DNA from: JAQIBY01 sp964418565 | GTDB taxonomy: Bacteria; Bacteroidota; Bacteroidia; Bacteroidales; ML635J-15 | NCBI GenBank assembly: GCA_964418565.1 | Contig: CAYQMB010000001.1 | Span: 16,980 to 80,979 of the forward strand | Direction: 5' to 3' | Length of the DNA stretch: 64,000 bases | Shown here: positions 1 through 9,562 of the stretch, piece by piece | How positions within the stretch are numbered: position 1 is the first letter of the stretch | Layout of the letters: each line of letters opens with the position of its first letter | Position numbers and translations under genes: made by a program | Notes under the pieces: generated by a model | The model's database searches: none | Told to the model about the DNA's origin: nothing | Seen by the model: the letters and a program-made list of their open reading frames with translations, nothing else

Positions 1-1
1 T

Positions 2-1957
2 GGTGAGATTATTTCTGATCAGGGACTGATGCTTACAAATCACCACTGTGGCTATGGCATGATTCAGGAACACTCAACCGTTGAACACGACTATCTGCGG
101 GATGGTTTCTGGGCAAAAACCAAAAAAGATGAGCTTACCAATGAAGGTATCACGGCATCCATCCTTGTCCGCATGGAAGATGTTACCGATAAAGTGCTGA
201 ATGATGTCACTGAGAAAATGAGTGAAACTGAACGCAATAAAGCCATCAGCAAGGTATCAGAAACACTGATTGAAGAGATAGAAGAAGAAAACGATTATTC
301 AGCGCAGGTCATTGATATGTTTGACAATAATCAGTATTTCCTCTTTGTTTACATCATTTACAAAGACGTTCGTCTTGTTGGCGCTCCACCCGAAGATATG
401 GGTAAATTTGGCGGTGATACCGACAACTGGAGCTGGCCACGCCACACCGCAGACTTTTCTATGTTCCGTATTTATACCGGCCCCGATGGAAAACCGGCAA
501 CATTCAGTGAGGATAACATCCCACTGAAACCCAAACACCACCTGCCCATTTCTCTGAAAGACAGAAAGGAAGGTGACTTTGCCATGGTCATGGGATTCCC
601 CGGTGGCACCGATCGCTATATGACCACCTATGGTCTTAAAGAAACCATGGATATTACCAATAAATGGCGCTACAAAATCCGCGATATCAAACTGGATATT
701 ATGCGTAAAGACATGGCTGCTGATCCCAAAGTAAAATTGCAATATGCTTCAAAATACGCGCAAAGCTCCAACTACTGGAAATACTCACATGAACAAAACA
801 TTGCTCTGAGAAAACTCAATACCATGGGGCAAAAACAACGCATTGAGAATAAATACCAGGAATGGGCAGAGAGCATTCGTTCCAAGAAATACCGCAACGT
901 GCTCGATACCATTGAGATCGTTTACGACAGGCGCAAAGAAAACGCTCTGGCTCAGCAATTTATGCTGGAAGCCCTCCTGATAGGCCCTGAACTCCCATTG
1001 TTTGCTTACAGAAGCTCCGGCCTATACAGACAACTCAGCAATGAAGATCTCTCAGAGGAAGACAAAGAGAAAGCTGTAGATAATTTCAAAGAAACTGCAA
1101 ACGAGTTTTATAAAGATTTCAATGCACCAACCGAACGCAAACTGATTGCTGCTTTGTTTTCTTATTATGCCGAAAATATTGATGCAAAATACTATCCTGA
1201 CTATTTTGCAGAAATCAACGAGAAATACGATGGCAATTTTGAAGAGTACACAGAGGATATCTTTACGAAATCATTCTTCAACCCGAAAAGCATTTTTGCT
1301 GACAAAGAAAGCATGATGGCATTCCTGGACGATCCCAAAGCCAAAACCATGGAAAAAGATCCGGTTTACAAAATGGGAGTTTCAATCATTGAGTCGTACC
1401 GTGCCATTTCAGGTGAAATAAACCTTCAGTCAAAAAGCCTGGAGCGCGCACGCCGCCTGTTTCTTGAAGGCCTGATGAAAATCCGCGATGATTTTGAATT
1501 CTATCCCGATGCCAATTCTACCATTCGCTTAACATATGGAACGGTTAAAGGCTACAGCCCACGCGATGCCGTTGTTTACGACCACTACACCACCCTTGAT
1601 GGCGTTATGGCAAAAGCCGATCCCAATGATATGGAATTTGACATTCCACAGCGGCTGCGTCACCTTTATAACAAAAAAGAATTTGGTCAGTACACCAACA
1701 AAAAAGGCGAATTGCCTGTATGTTTCCTTACCGACAACGACATCACCGGTGGTAACTCCGGCTCACCTGTAATTGACGCAAAAGGTAACCTGATTGGCAC
1801 TGCCTTTGACGGAAATACTGAAGCCATGAGTGGTGATATCGAATTTGAAGATGACCTGCAACGCTGTATCAACCTTGATATCCGCTATACCTTGTGGATC
1901 ATTGATGTATTTGCCGAAGCCGATCACCTGGTGGAAGAAATGACAATTGTTAAATAA
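2..1957 (+). CDS. S46 family dipeptidyl-peptidase (DPP7/DPP11 type), 5' end outside window
   Basis: Periplasmic serine exopeptidase that releases dipeptides from peptide N-termini, used by Bacteroidota that live on protein. The frame is open from base 2, so the signal peptide and about the first 70-80 residues lie upstream. The chymotrypsin-like triad is visible: His in TNHHCGYG (bases 41-46), Asp in the WPRHTADF region near base 450, and Ser in GGNSGSPV (codon 1757-1759). Eighteen residues after that Ser is Gly (codon 1811-1813, in FDGN). In the P. gingivalis enzymes this position is Gly in DPP7 (hydrophobic P1) and Arg in DPP11 (acidic P1), so I infer a DPP7-like specificity. A strong terminator follows. 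Confidence 0.95.
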   Translation, partial: GEIISDQGLMLTNHHCGYGMIQEHSTVEHDYLRDGFWAKTKKDELTNEGITASILVRMEDVTDKVLNDVTEKMSETERNKAISKVSETLIEEIEEENDYSAQVIDMFDNNQYFLFVYIIYKDVRLVGAPPEDMGKFGGDTDNWSWPRHTADFSMFRIYTGPDGKPATFSEDNIPLKPKHHLPISLKDRKEGDFAMVMGFPGGTDRYMTTYGLKETMDITNKWRYKIRDIKLDIMRKDMAADPKVKLQYASKYAQSSNYWKYSHEQNIALRKLNTMGQKQRIENKYQEWAESIRSKKYRNVLDTIEIVYDRRKENALAQQFMLEALLIGPELPLFAYRSSGLYRQLSNEDLSEEDKEKAVDNFKETANEFYKDFNAPTERKLIAALFSYYAENIDAKYYPDYFAEINEKYDGNFEEYTEDIFTKSFFNPKSIFADKESMMAFLDDPKAKTMEKDPVYKMGVSIIESYRAISGEINLQSKSLERARRLFLEGLMKIRDDFEFYPDANSTIRLTYGTVKGYSPRDAVVYDHYTTLDGVMAKADPNDMEFDIPQRLRHLYNKKEFGQYTNKKGELPVCFLTDNDITGGNSGSPVIDAKGNLIGTAFDGNTEAMSGDIEFEDDLQRCINLDIRYTLWIIDVFAEADHLVEEMTIVK

Positions 1958-1987
1958 ATACGATAAAGTTAACCTCCCGGTTTGCAG

Positions 1988-2021
1988 GAAGCCGTTCCGT
2001 TTTGGAGCGGCTTCTTTTTTT
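1988..2021 (+). terminator. Rho-independent terminator after the S46 peptidase
   Basis: An 11-bp stem (GAAGCCGTTCC with GGAGCGGCTTC, one G-T pair) with a 5-nt loop is followed directly by seven T. It ends the peptidase transcript before gltX. Confidence 0.85.
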
Positions 2022-2158
2022 ACCCATTAACTGATTACCCCCTGAAATAAGCATTTCCATCATTTTGATGTTTGCAATTTGTCTGTTATGATTTTTTATG
2101 GGCGCCTTTTCCGATTTGTAAAAACAGATTTGGGTTTTTTCTTTCACCGCATTTCCGT

Positions 2159-2166
2159 ATTTTCGC
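2159..2166 (+). promoter_or_regulatory. Possible -7 box of gltX (TATTTTCG)
   Basis: Seven of eight positions match the Bacteroidota -7 consensus TAnnTTTG, and the gltX start codon lies 15 nt downstream, the spacing seen at other genes here. No well-placed -33 TTG is visible; the nearest TTTG is 26 nt upstream. Confidence 0.35.
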
Positions 2167-2181
2167 AAAAAATGATTTGTT

Positions 2182-3696
2182 ATGGATAAGGTTCGAGTAA
2201 GATTTGCCCCCAGCCCTACCGGCCCGCTTCACATGGGTGGAGTGCGCACCGCATTGTTTAATTACCTGTTTGCCCGCAAACATAAGGGAAGCATGGTGCT
2301 TCGCATTGAAGATACCGACCAGAACCGCTACGTTAAAGGTGCTGAAGAGTACATTATGGAATCTCTGGCCTGGTGTGGCATCGAAATTGACGAAGGTATA
2401 CGCGAAGGTGGCAAATTCGGACCGTACCGCCAGAGTGAACGCAGTGACATTTACCGGCAGTTTGCAACACAACTAATTGATAGTGGCTGGGCATATTACG
2501 CTTTTGATACTCCCGACCAACTAAATAAACTCCGCGAAGAAGCCGAAAGCAACAAGGAAACCTTTACCTACAATCACGCTGTACGAAACAACCTGGATAA
2601 CAGCCTCAACATTGGTATAGAGGCTGCAAGAAAACGCATCGACAAGGGCGACCATTACGTGGTTCGGTTTAAAATGCCAGACAATGAAGACATCCGGATT
2701 CATGACATGATTCGCGGGGATCTGAGCTTTCAGTCTGCTAACCTGGATGATAAGGTCTTATTTAAATCCGATGGCTTACCAACTTATCATCTGGCCAACA
2801 TTGTGGACGATCACCTCATGGAAATTTCCCATGTGATCCGTGGAGAAGAATGGTTGCCCTCTCTGCCGCTACACGTCATGCTATATAAAGCTCTGAGTTG
2901 GGAAACACCGGCATTTGCACACCTGCCACTTATCCTCAAACCCACCGGAAAAGGCAAATTGTCAAAACGCGACGGTGATAAACTCGGGTTTCCGGTATTC
3001 CCCATTGAATGGACTCCGGAGACTGGTGACACAGCACGTGGCTACCGTGAAGATGGTTATTACCCTGAAGCGTTTGTCAACATGCTTGCTTTGCTCGGGT
3101 GGAATCCGGGAACCGAGCAGGAACTCTTTAGCATGGATGAACTCACTGACCAGTTTGATATCAATAAAGTGAACAAGGCCGGGGCCCGTTTTGACCCGGA
3201 AAAAGCCAAATGGTTTAACCATCAGTATCTCATCCAAAAAAGCAATGATGAGATTACACGTGAATTTAAACCCATTCTGGAAAACAAAGGGCATCACATG
3301 GAAATGGACAGCCTTACTCACCTGGTGGGGCTTGTAAAGGAACGGGTGTCTTTTGTGCATGAACTCTGGGATCAGGTTGATTTCATTTTTGAAGCACCAG
3401 AAACATACCATAAAAAATTCTTCAAAAAGGCCATTAAAAAGGATACGCCTCAGATAATGCAACAAATACGGTCTTTGCTTGCTGACCAGGAAGATTTCAC
3501 CTCAACAACGCTTGAAAACGCCGTAAAAAACTGGATTGAATCACAGGAACTCGGCTTCGGCAAAGTAATGAATCCTTTGCGGCTCGCTCTTGTTGGAGAA
3601 GGAAAAGGACCGCATGTGTTTGATATCCTTGAAATTCTGGGCAAAGAAGAAAGCCTCAGCCGCTTAGATGCCCTGATAAAAACCATTGAGGAGTAA
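2182..3696 (+). CDS. gltX: Glutamate--tRNA ligase
   Basis: Class I aminoacyl-tRNA synthetase that charges tRNA-Glu in the cytosol. The 504-residue length is normal. The HIGH-type signature is HMGG (residues 17-20, after APSPTGPL) and the KMSKS-type loop is KLSKR near residue 260. The RIEDTD motif common to bacterial GluRS is near residue 42. It is a single gene between a terminator upstream and an intergenic gap before the aldehyde dehydrogenase. The start is the only ATG that keeps the conserved VRVRFAPSPTG N-terminus. Confidence 0.97.
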   Translation: MDKVRVRFAPSPTGPLHMGGVRTALFNYLFARKHKGSMVLRIEDTDQNRYVKGAEEYIMESLAWCGIEIDEGIREGGKFGPYRQSERSDIYRQFATQLIDSGWAYYAFDTPDQLNKLREEAESNKETFTYNHAVRNNLDNSLNIGIEAARKRIDKGDHYVVRFKMPDNEDIRIHDMIRGDLSFQSANLDDKVLFKSDGLPTYHLANIVDDHLMEISHVIRGEEWLPSLPLHVMLYKALSWETPAFAHLPLILKPTGKGKLSKRDGDKLGFPVFPIEWTPETGDTARGYREDGYYPEAFVNMLALLGWNPGTEQELFSMDELTDQFDINKVNKAGARFDPEKAKWFNHQYLIQKSNDEITREFKPILENKGHHMEMDSLTHLVGLVKERVSFVHELWDQVDFIFEAPETYHKKFFKKAIKKDTPQIMQQIRSLLADQEDFTSTTLENAVKNWIESQELGFGKVMNPLRLALVGEGKGPHVFDILEILGKEESLSRLDALIKTIEE

Positions 3697-3724
3697 TTGA
3701 TCCGGTACAAACCCACATCAACCC

Positions 3725-3748
3725 TTAATGCATTAATGCCTTAATGGT
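3725..3748 (+). repeat. Three-copy 8-bp tandem repeat (TTAATGnn)
   Basis: TTAATGca, TTAATGcc and TTAATGgt lie head to tail with exact 8-bp period, between gltX and the aldehyde dehydrogenase gene. This may be a regulator site or chance AT-rich repetition. Confidence 0.5.
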
Positions 3749-3821
3749 GAAAAATATTCACTTACCATTGCTTAATACAGACAGATTTTGTTATTTTGGT
3801 AAAGGACCAAAAGCGTAAATC

Positions 3822-5192
3822 ATGACACTGAAATCAGTAAATCCATACACAGGCAAAACCATTAAAACCTACCCCCAAACATCTCCCCGGGATATTGAAC
3901 GCATTCTCCATCAGGCCTCTGAAGGCTTTGAATTATGGCAAAAAACACCGCCCGGGGAGCGCGCAGATAAATTAAAAGCTGCCGGTGACATCCTGCGAAA
4001 GCGCAAAGAAGAATTTGCACAACTCATCAGTACTGAAATGGGCAAGCTCCTGAAAGAAGCCGAAGCAGAAGTGGATAAATCAGCGCTGGTGTGCGATTAT
4101 TATGCGGAAAATGGTGAAAAATACCTGCAGGACAAGCCAATTGATACCGAATACGATGTTTCACGCGTTGTCTACCGCCCGTTGGGACCCGTGCTTGCCA
4201 TTATGCCATGGAATTTTCCCTTTTGGCAGGTATTTCGCTTTGCTGCCCCTAACCTGATGGCCGGAAACACAGGCATATTAAAACATGCCGGAAATGTTTC
4301 GGGATGCTCCCTTGCCATTGCATCAGTTTTTCAGGAGGCCGGTTTCCCTGAAGGCTGTTTTGCATCGGTGCTGCTGCCCGGTAAAGAAACCCAACCACTG
4401 ATCGAAGACTCTCGCGTTGCGGCTGTTACTCTGACAGGCAGCACACAGGCAGGTAAAAAAGTTGCTGAAATAGCTGGTAAAAACCTCAAGAAAGTTGTAC
4501 TGGAGCTTGGCGGAAGTGATCCTTACCTTATTCTTGATGATGCAGATGTTGAACTGGCTGCGGATAAATGCGCTTTCGGTCGCCTGCTTAATGCCGGACA
4601 AAGCTGCATCGGAGCCAAACGCTTTCTTGTTATGGAATCTGTTTATGATACATTTCTGGAGGCATTCAAAACAAAACTCGAAGCGGTTAAACCCGGTGAC
4701 CCTCTGGACAAAAACAGTACCCTTGCCCCGCTGGCCACAACTGTTTTTCGTGACGATCTGCACCGTCAGGTAAAAGAATCCATCAAAGCAGGCGCAAAAT
4801 GCATCACCGGCGGCTATATAACCGATCCCGAAGGCGCTTTTTACCCTGCCACCATTCTGACAGATGTAAAACCCGGCATGCCGGCATATGATGAAGAGTT
4901 ATTCGGCCCGGTAGCCTCCGTTATAAAAGTTGCATCTGAAGAAGAAGCTATAAAAATTGCGAACGATACGGTGTTCGGACTGGGTGCCGCAGTGTTCACC
5001 AAGGACAGAGACCGTGCAGTGCGCATTGCTGCAGACGAACTTCATTCGGGATGCGTGTTTATCAATGACTTTGTCAAATCGGATCCCCGTATGCCCTTTG
5101 GTGGCGTAAAAGAATCAGGATATGGTCGTGAATTGGCTGAAGAGGGCTTTAGAGAATTTATGAATGTAAAAACCGTTGCCGGTAAGGTCTGA
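3822..5192 (+). CDS. NAD(P)-dependent aldehyde dehydrogenase, succinate-semialdehyde dehydrogenase-like
   Basis: Oxidises an aldehyde to the acid; the closest family by motif is the short YneI/Sad-type succinate-semialdehyde dehydrogenase group. The 456-residue length fits that group. The general base Glu is in ELGGSDP (E228) and the catalytic Cys in GQSCIGAKR (C262). The Rossmann region includes MPWNFPFWQ near residue 130. The promoter region has a TATTTTGG box ending about 20 nt before the start. The gene is not in an obvious operon; its neighbour downstream is convergent. The exact substrate cannot be read from sequence. Confidence 0.9.
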   Translation: MTLKSVNPYTGKTIKTYPQTSPRDIERILHQASEGFELWQKTPPGERADKLKAAGDILRKRKEEFAQLISTEMGKLLKEAEAEVDKSALVCDYYAENGEKYLQDKPIDTEYDVSRVVYRPLGPVLAIMPWNFPFWQVFRFAAPNLMAGNTGILKHAGNVSGCSLAIASVFQEAGFPEGCFASVLLPGKETQPLIEDSRVAAVTLTGSTQAGKKVAEIAGKNLKKVVLELGGSDPYLILDDADVELAADKCAFGRLLNAGQSCIGAKRFLVMESVYDTFLEAFKTKLEAVKPGDPLDKNSTLAPLATTVFRDDLHRQVKESIKAGAKCITGGYITDPEGAFYPATILTDVKPGMPAYDEELFGPVASVIKVASEEEAIKIANDTVFGLGAAVFTKDRDRAVRIAADELHSGCVFINDFVKSDPRMPFGGVKESGYGRELAEEGFREFMNVKTVAGKV

Positions 5193-5230
5193 TATCAACC
5201 CAAAATAACTGCAAGACAAGAAATGTGAGG

Positions 5231-8200
5231 CTAAAAATATGCCCTTAGCTGAATGCCACCGGTATGTATAATTTGCTCACCCGCCGGTTGGCGACCCTGA
5301 TAATTAAGGTTCAACTGCAAGCCGTTACTCAGGCGTTTTTGATAGCTCAGTGTCCAGCGGTAATTATCACCCGGTTGCAAAGATTCCAGCATTTGCCAGG
5401 CCAGGGATGTTCCTGTCTCTCCGGAATACGTCATCCTGACATACTCGAAGCGGGCACTTAACATGCCATTGATTAAGGCATTGTTTCTGTATTCCACTCC
5501 CGGGCTAAAACTGCGGGAAAACTCATTGCTCAGGTCGTCCTTTTTATGCCTGAATTCAAAAAATGCCCTCACCCGCATATTGACATCTGGCTGCACACGA
5601 ACATCAAGATTGTTGCTTTCACCTTTGATTCGGTAATTTTTATTATCAAAAAACTGCGAACTGTATTCCTGCTGGTCCAATCCTGTAGTATTGCTTATGC
5701 TTACCATCCGGCTGACATTCCAGCGCCATTGTAGCTTCCAGCTTTCTGCCTGACGGCCTTCTTCTCCGTTTACCAGTTGAGACCGATTGTCCTGTCGCTG
5801 ATAAATCAAATCTGCTGTAAATACCGAACCCATGCGATTCCAGGACAGAACATTTCGCAAATTGTTGTTAAAAAACATCAGTGAACTATCCGGAATAAAG
5901 TAGCTGACTGGTAAATAACGCATCCCTGTATTATAAGCCGTATTTTTATCCGATAAATTCATATTAAACCGGTTGGACAATTTTGACAAAACTGCTGCAA
6001 ACCCTTCCTGCTCATTTATAATCCGGTCTGGCCGCAGGTTTAAACTCAGGCTAAGGCTGTTGTTATAGGTTTTGATGTAATCATCACCCGGAATATAAAT
6101 GCGAATGTAATCGGCCTGATCCTGATACACCGCCTCTTCAAATTCATCCAGCTCCTCCACGCCATTTTCATTGTAATCTGTCCAGGTATACACGCCTTGT
6201 CCATCTGGTACTTTAAGGTATGAATACTCCTTCTTAAGCTCCAGGCCGGCACCGGATTCATAAAACAGATTCCCGGAAAGAAACCCACCAAAGGACTCAT
6301 GTCGATACCGTAACTGACCTGCAAAATTGTCCTGAGCCTGTGTGTTATCCATACTGTGATCTTTCAGGATATTAAGTTTTCGGTATTGCAGACCAGCATC
6401 CAGACGGTTGCTTTTTGTCTTCATCAGGCGATAATCCATTCCAAGCTTGTGTGCTTCGCTACTGCCGACAAGACGCTGCTGAGAAGGCAACTTATCAAGC
6501 CGGTAGAGGTATCCCAGCTTCCATTGATTTTCTGCCTGACGCCCCTGCTTTAAATAGGTTTCCAGCTCATGAAACCGAAAACTGTTCCCGGCAAGTGAGT
6601 CAGATCCAGTAAAATATCCCTTTTGCCATTCCTGTTGATAGCGCCCGTACCATTGCCATTTTGAAAAAAGCTTACCAAGTTTGACCCGGTTTTTCAAAAA
6701 ATAGCCGGTGAACTCTTTTTGCCGGGTGTTCAGCAAATCACCATACGCAAAAACATCCCAGGCTTTTGTCCGGTAACTTGCATCCAGAAAGTTGCGCGCA
6801 CCGGTATACTCTCCGGGTCTATGCATTACTGCCGACTTCATCATAGCTTTCAGGCTGGATGCTGATGTGTAATTAAGGCTCACTTCTCCGGCGTGTTCAT
6901 TTACTGCAGCCAGTTCATTGTCCACATTCCAGTTTCGCTTAAATTCTGACTCACGAAACCGTTCGAGCACAGAAAAATTCCGCTGAATAAAATCATATGC
7001 CACACCCAAACGGAGGTTATGAGTGGAATCTTTTAGCAAATACTGGTTCACGCCGCCATGAAATGCAATTCCCTGATCATTTTGACCATCCCGGTCGGAA
7101 TAGGTGTTTATATCTCTATCCGAAAAGCTCATCTGATAAAACACCTCGGTTTGATCTGATACCTGATGCTCAGCACCGAGACTAAGCATTTGGTGTTTTT
7201 TGGGTGTGATAAGCTGAGTTACCGGAGCGTAATTCCCTGCCGGCACACCATTCTTCGGAGCCACCCACTGAAAAACCCGTCCGTTAGCAGCACTATTCAG
7301 ACGCATATAGTTTCCCATATTTTCACCTACTTCAGTAAATCCTACCTGATACACAGCAGAATCCGGATTGGTGGAATACACAAATACTGAATCGTACACC
7401 TGCCCATTCACGGTGGTATCTGTGATGCGGTAACGCACCTGAGACTGTTCAAAGCCTGTACTGTCCCACGCCGGATACAGAGCTGAGGACAAATCATCTC
7501 CAATGGAGCTCAAAAAACTTCGTTGCTGCATGTCCAGGCGTTGATCCAGTGGTTGGTTTTTTCCATCGGAAGCATTATAATACCGAATATAATAACGGGA
7601 GTTTTTGGTTTTAATGTCATGATTTGTGGCCAGCATCATCCGGTTGTAGCTTGCTGCGCGATATTCAAATTCTGCAATAATGCGGCTGTCTTTGGTGATC
7701 AGGCGGTTGGCAGTAAAGGTCAACTCGCCGGTATTGTAATCGATGATATAATCCTGTGATTGTCCTCTTATCATCAGTTCACCATCAACATAAATACGCT
7801 CGCTGCCTGATATAACAATAATATAGCTTTCGTTATTAGCACCGCGCAATTTGTATGGCCCCTGATTGCCCTCCTGTCCGGTTATTTCCTGCCTGTGATA
7901 GTTGCCCCGGCTTATTGAAACACCCAGATCCGATTCAATATCTATGTTTTCAGTGTTTAGTTTTCCTGACAAAAGAGCACCCCTTGCTTTTTTAGCATAA
8001 CGCATAAAATAATCTTCATTCTGCTTTAGTTGAATATCACCGGCTAACATGCTAAAATCATTATTATACACTTCAATAAAGACCTTATCAAATTCCTGCA
8101 ATTTCTGATTTGTACCATCGGGCTGAATGGGAATATTTCTATCTGTAAGTGATGCTCTGACTTTCAGATTATCACTCAGGTCCCCTTCAACCTGCAGGTT

Positions 8201-8698
8201 AAGGTTTGAATTCAGCACCGCGTTTTGCCTGTTACCAGCATTAACACCCCGTGCTATGCTTCCGCGTGTTCTAAGCTTTCCCTCATTAGAGCCTGCATTA
8301 TTACGCAAATCAGCCGGGTTATATCCCATCGGTTTATTTGATACGCCGCTGGTAGTATCAGTGGTGTTCGGATTTTGCAACCATGGGTATTCACTAATCT
8401 GCGGCTGTTGGTAATAAAAAATCCTGTACGAACAGTACAAAGGCAAATCACAGATGCTATCTGCAAGTACAACAATGCCATCACGTGGCTGTATTTTCCA
8501 TGCTTTTGGCGAAATTTCCCGCCCTTCTGCCGCAAACAATTTGAAGCTGCCTGGAACAACAGGCGTTTCCCGGGTTTGATACTGACCATCAACACAACTC
8601 ACACTCTCGGAGCGGTATGTCACCAGTTGCTGTGTATTTGCCATCTGAGCTGACAACACCAAAAACACAGTAAGAATTATGGCCGGTATATCCTTCAT
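5231..8698 (-). CDS. Large predicted outer-membrane beta-barrel protein with SprA-like modules
   Basis: A 1155-residue secreted protein; I recognise it as a conserved but functionally unassigned Bacteroidota outer-membrane family. The chosen start (codon 8698-8696) gives a signal peptide, MKDIPAIILTVFLVLSA, ending near NTQQ; an upstream ATG at 8758 would add 20 charged residues. The N-terminal third has a module LNLQVEGDLSDNLKV...FDKVFIEVY...LAGDIQL, then GSERIYVDG...QDYIIDYNTGELTF...SRIIAEFEY. Similar modules occur in SprA in this window. The remainder alternates short amphipathic strands (RYRH, LNLRP, FEFRHK, FEYVRM) and ends in a strand closing on aromatic LRAYF, as barrel proteins do. It may be a structural or transport barrel; no enzyme motif is visible. 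Confidence 0.75.
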   Translation of the reverse strand: MKDIPAIILTVFLVLSAQMANTQQLVTYRSESVSCVDGQYQTRETPVVPGSFKLFAAEGREISPKAWKIQPRDGIVVLADSICDLPLYCSYRIFYYQQPQISEYPWLQNPNTTDTTSGVSNKPMGYNPADLRNNAGSNEGKLRTRGSIARGVNAGNRQNAVLNSNLNLQVEGDLSDNLKVRASLTDRNIPIQPDGTNQKLQEFDKVFIEVYNNDFSMLAGDIQLKQNEDYFMRYAKKARGALLSGKLNTENIDIESDLGVSISRGNYHRQEITGQEGNQGPYKLRGANNESYIIVISGSERIYVDGELMIRGQSQDYIIDYNTGELTFTANRLITKDSRIIAEFEYRAASYNRMMLATNHDIKTKNSRYYIRYYNASDGKNQPLDQRLDMQQRSFLSSIGDDLSSALYPAWDSTGFEQSQVRYRITDTTVNGQVYDSVFVYSTNPDSAVYQVGFTEVGENMGNYMRLNSAANGRVFQWVAPKNGVPAGNYAPVTQLITPKKHQMLSLGAEHQVSDQTEVFYQMSFSDRDINTYSDRDGQNDQGIAFHGGVNQYLLKDSTHNLRLGVAYDFIQRNFSVLERFRESEFKRNWNVDNELAAVNEHAGEVSLNYTSASSLKAMMKSAVMHRPGEYTGARNFLDASYRTKAWDVFAYGDLLNTRQKEFTGYFLKNRVKLGKLFSKWQWYGRYQQEWQKGYFTGSDSLAGNSFRFHELETYLKQGRQAENQWKLGYLYRLDKLPSQQRLVGSSEAHKLGMDYRLMKTKSNRLDAGLQYRKLNILKDHSMDNTQAQDNFAGQLRYRHESFGGFLSGNLFYESGAGLELKKEYSYLKVPDGQGVYTWTDYNENGVEELDEFEEAVYQDQADYIRIYIPGDDYIKTYNNSLSLSLNLRPDRIINEQEGFAAVLSKLSNRFNMNLSDKNTAYNTGMRYLPVSYFIPDSSLMFFNNNLRNVLSWNRMGSVFTADLIYQRQDNRSQLVNGEEGRQAESWKLQWRWNVSRMVSISNTTGLDQQEYSSQFFDNKNYRIKGESNNLDVRVQPDVNMRVRAFFEFRHKKDDLSNEFSRSFSPGVEYRNNALINGMLSARFEYVRMTYSGETGTSLAWQMLESLQPGDNYRWTLSYQKRLSNGLQLNLNYQGRQPAGEQIIHTGGIQLRAYF

Positions 8699-8787
8699 TG
8701 GATACGAATTTAAGCCTTTTTTTGTGCTTCTTATTCTTATCCGCTCAATATTTGCCAATTATCTGCGTTAGTTTTTAACAATAATAC

Positions 8788-8795
8788 TACTTTTG
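8788..8795 (+). promoter_or_regulatory. -7 box TACTTTTG of the barrel protein-waaA operon
   Basis: A perfect match to TAnnTTTG, 16 nt before the ATG at 8812. No clear -33 TTG at the usual distance. It lies in the gap between two divergent outer-membrane protein genes. Confidence 0.5.
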
Positions 8796-8811
8796 CACAA
8801 AGCCTACGTCT

Positions 8812-9558
8812 ATGCGGCACAAAATTACGTTACTGATTCTTTTGGTTTTTCCCCTGGCTGGTTTCTCCCAGCTAAATGATACCTCAATAAACATGTTTCA
8901 GGCCAATGTTAATTATTCGATGCACCTTCCCGGCGGGGATCTTGCAGAAACATTTGGCATGAGCCATACGGTTGGATTATCGGTAGATTTCAAACACAAA
9001 AGCAACTGGAACTTTGGTCTGGAATACGCTTACCTTTTTGGTGGCATGATAAAAGACAGCACCATACTGGATCATTTAAAAAACAGCGATGGTGACATCA
9101 TTAACGAATACGGCGAAAGAGGCACCATTTTAATAACCGAACGAGGTTTTTATGCCGGAGCTCATGTTGGCCGGCTGATTCCGGTGTTGGGTCCTAACCC
9201 GAACTCGGGCATAAAAGTGCAGGTTGGAGCAGGTCTTCTGGAGCACCACATTCATATTGAGAACCGCAACAACAATGTGCCGGCTGTTCTGGGTGATTAC
9301 AAGAAAGGTTACGATCACAGAACAAACGGATTTACCTTAAAAGAGTTTATTGGCTACCAGTTTCTCGATCCCAATGGGTATTTCAATTTCTATGCAGGTT
9401 TTGAATTCTACCAGGCATGGACATACAACCGAAGGGAAATGAATTTTGACACCGGTATGAAGGACACAGAGCTTAAAAAGGATTACCTTTCGGGCTTCCG
9501 TGTTGGCTGGATATTACCACTGTATCAGAAAGATCCGGAAGATTTCTACTATTATTAA
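8812..9558 (+). CDS. Predicted small outer-membrane beta-barrel protein upstream of waaA
   Basis: 248 residues with a clear signal peptide (MRHKITLLILLVFPLAGFSQ, cleaved near residue 20). The mature part alternates strands typical of an 8-10-stranded barrel (HTVGLSVDF, NFGLEYAYLFGG, FNFYAGFEFYQAW, LSGFRVGWILPLY). It resembles a conserved family of unassigned Bacteroidota outer-membrane proteins. It ends 4 nt before the waaA start, so the two are almost certainly co-transcribed, which hints at a link to LPS or outer-membrane assembly. That link is inference only. Confidence 0.75.
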   Translation: MRHKITLLILLVFPLAGFSQLNDTSINMFQANVNYSMHLPGGDLAETFGMSHTVGLSVDFKHKSNWNFGLEYAYLFGGMIKDSTILDHLKNSDGDIINEYGERGTILITERGFYAGAHVGRLIPVLGPNPNSGIKVQVGAGLLEHHIHIENRNNNVPAVLGDYKKGYDHRTNGFTLKEFIGYQFLDPNGYFNFYAGFEFYQAWTYNRREMNFDTGMKDTELKKDYLSGFRVGWILPLYQKDPEDFYYY

Positions 9559-9562
9559 TGGC

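Noticed and set aside
2962..3465. Minus-strand open frame of 167 codons inside gltX
   Set aside because: Entirely antisense to a conserved gene, with a composition typical of a shadow frame and no promoter.
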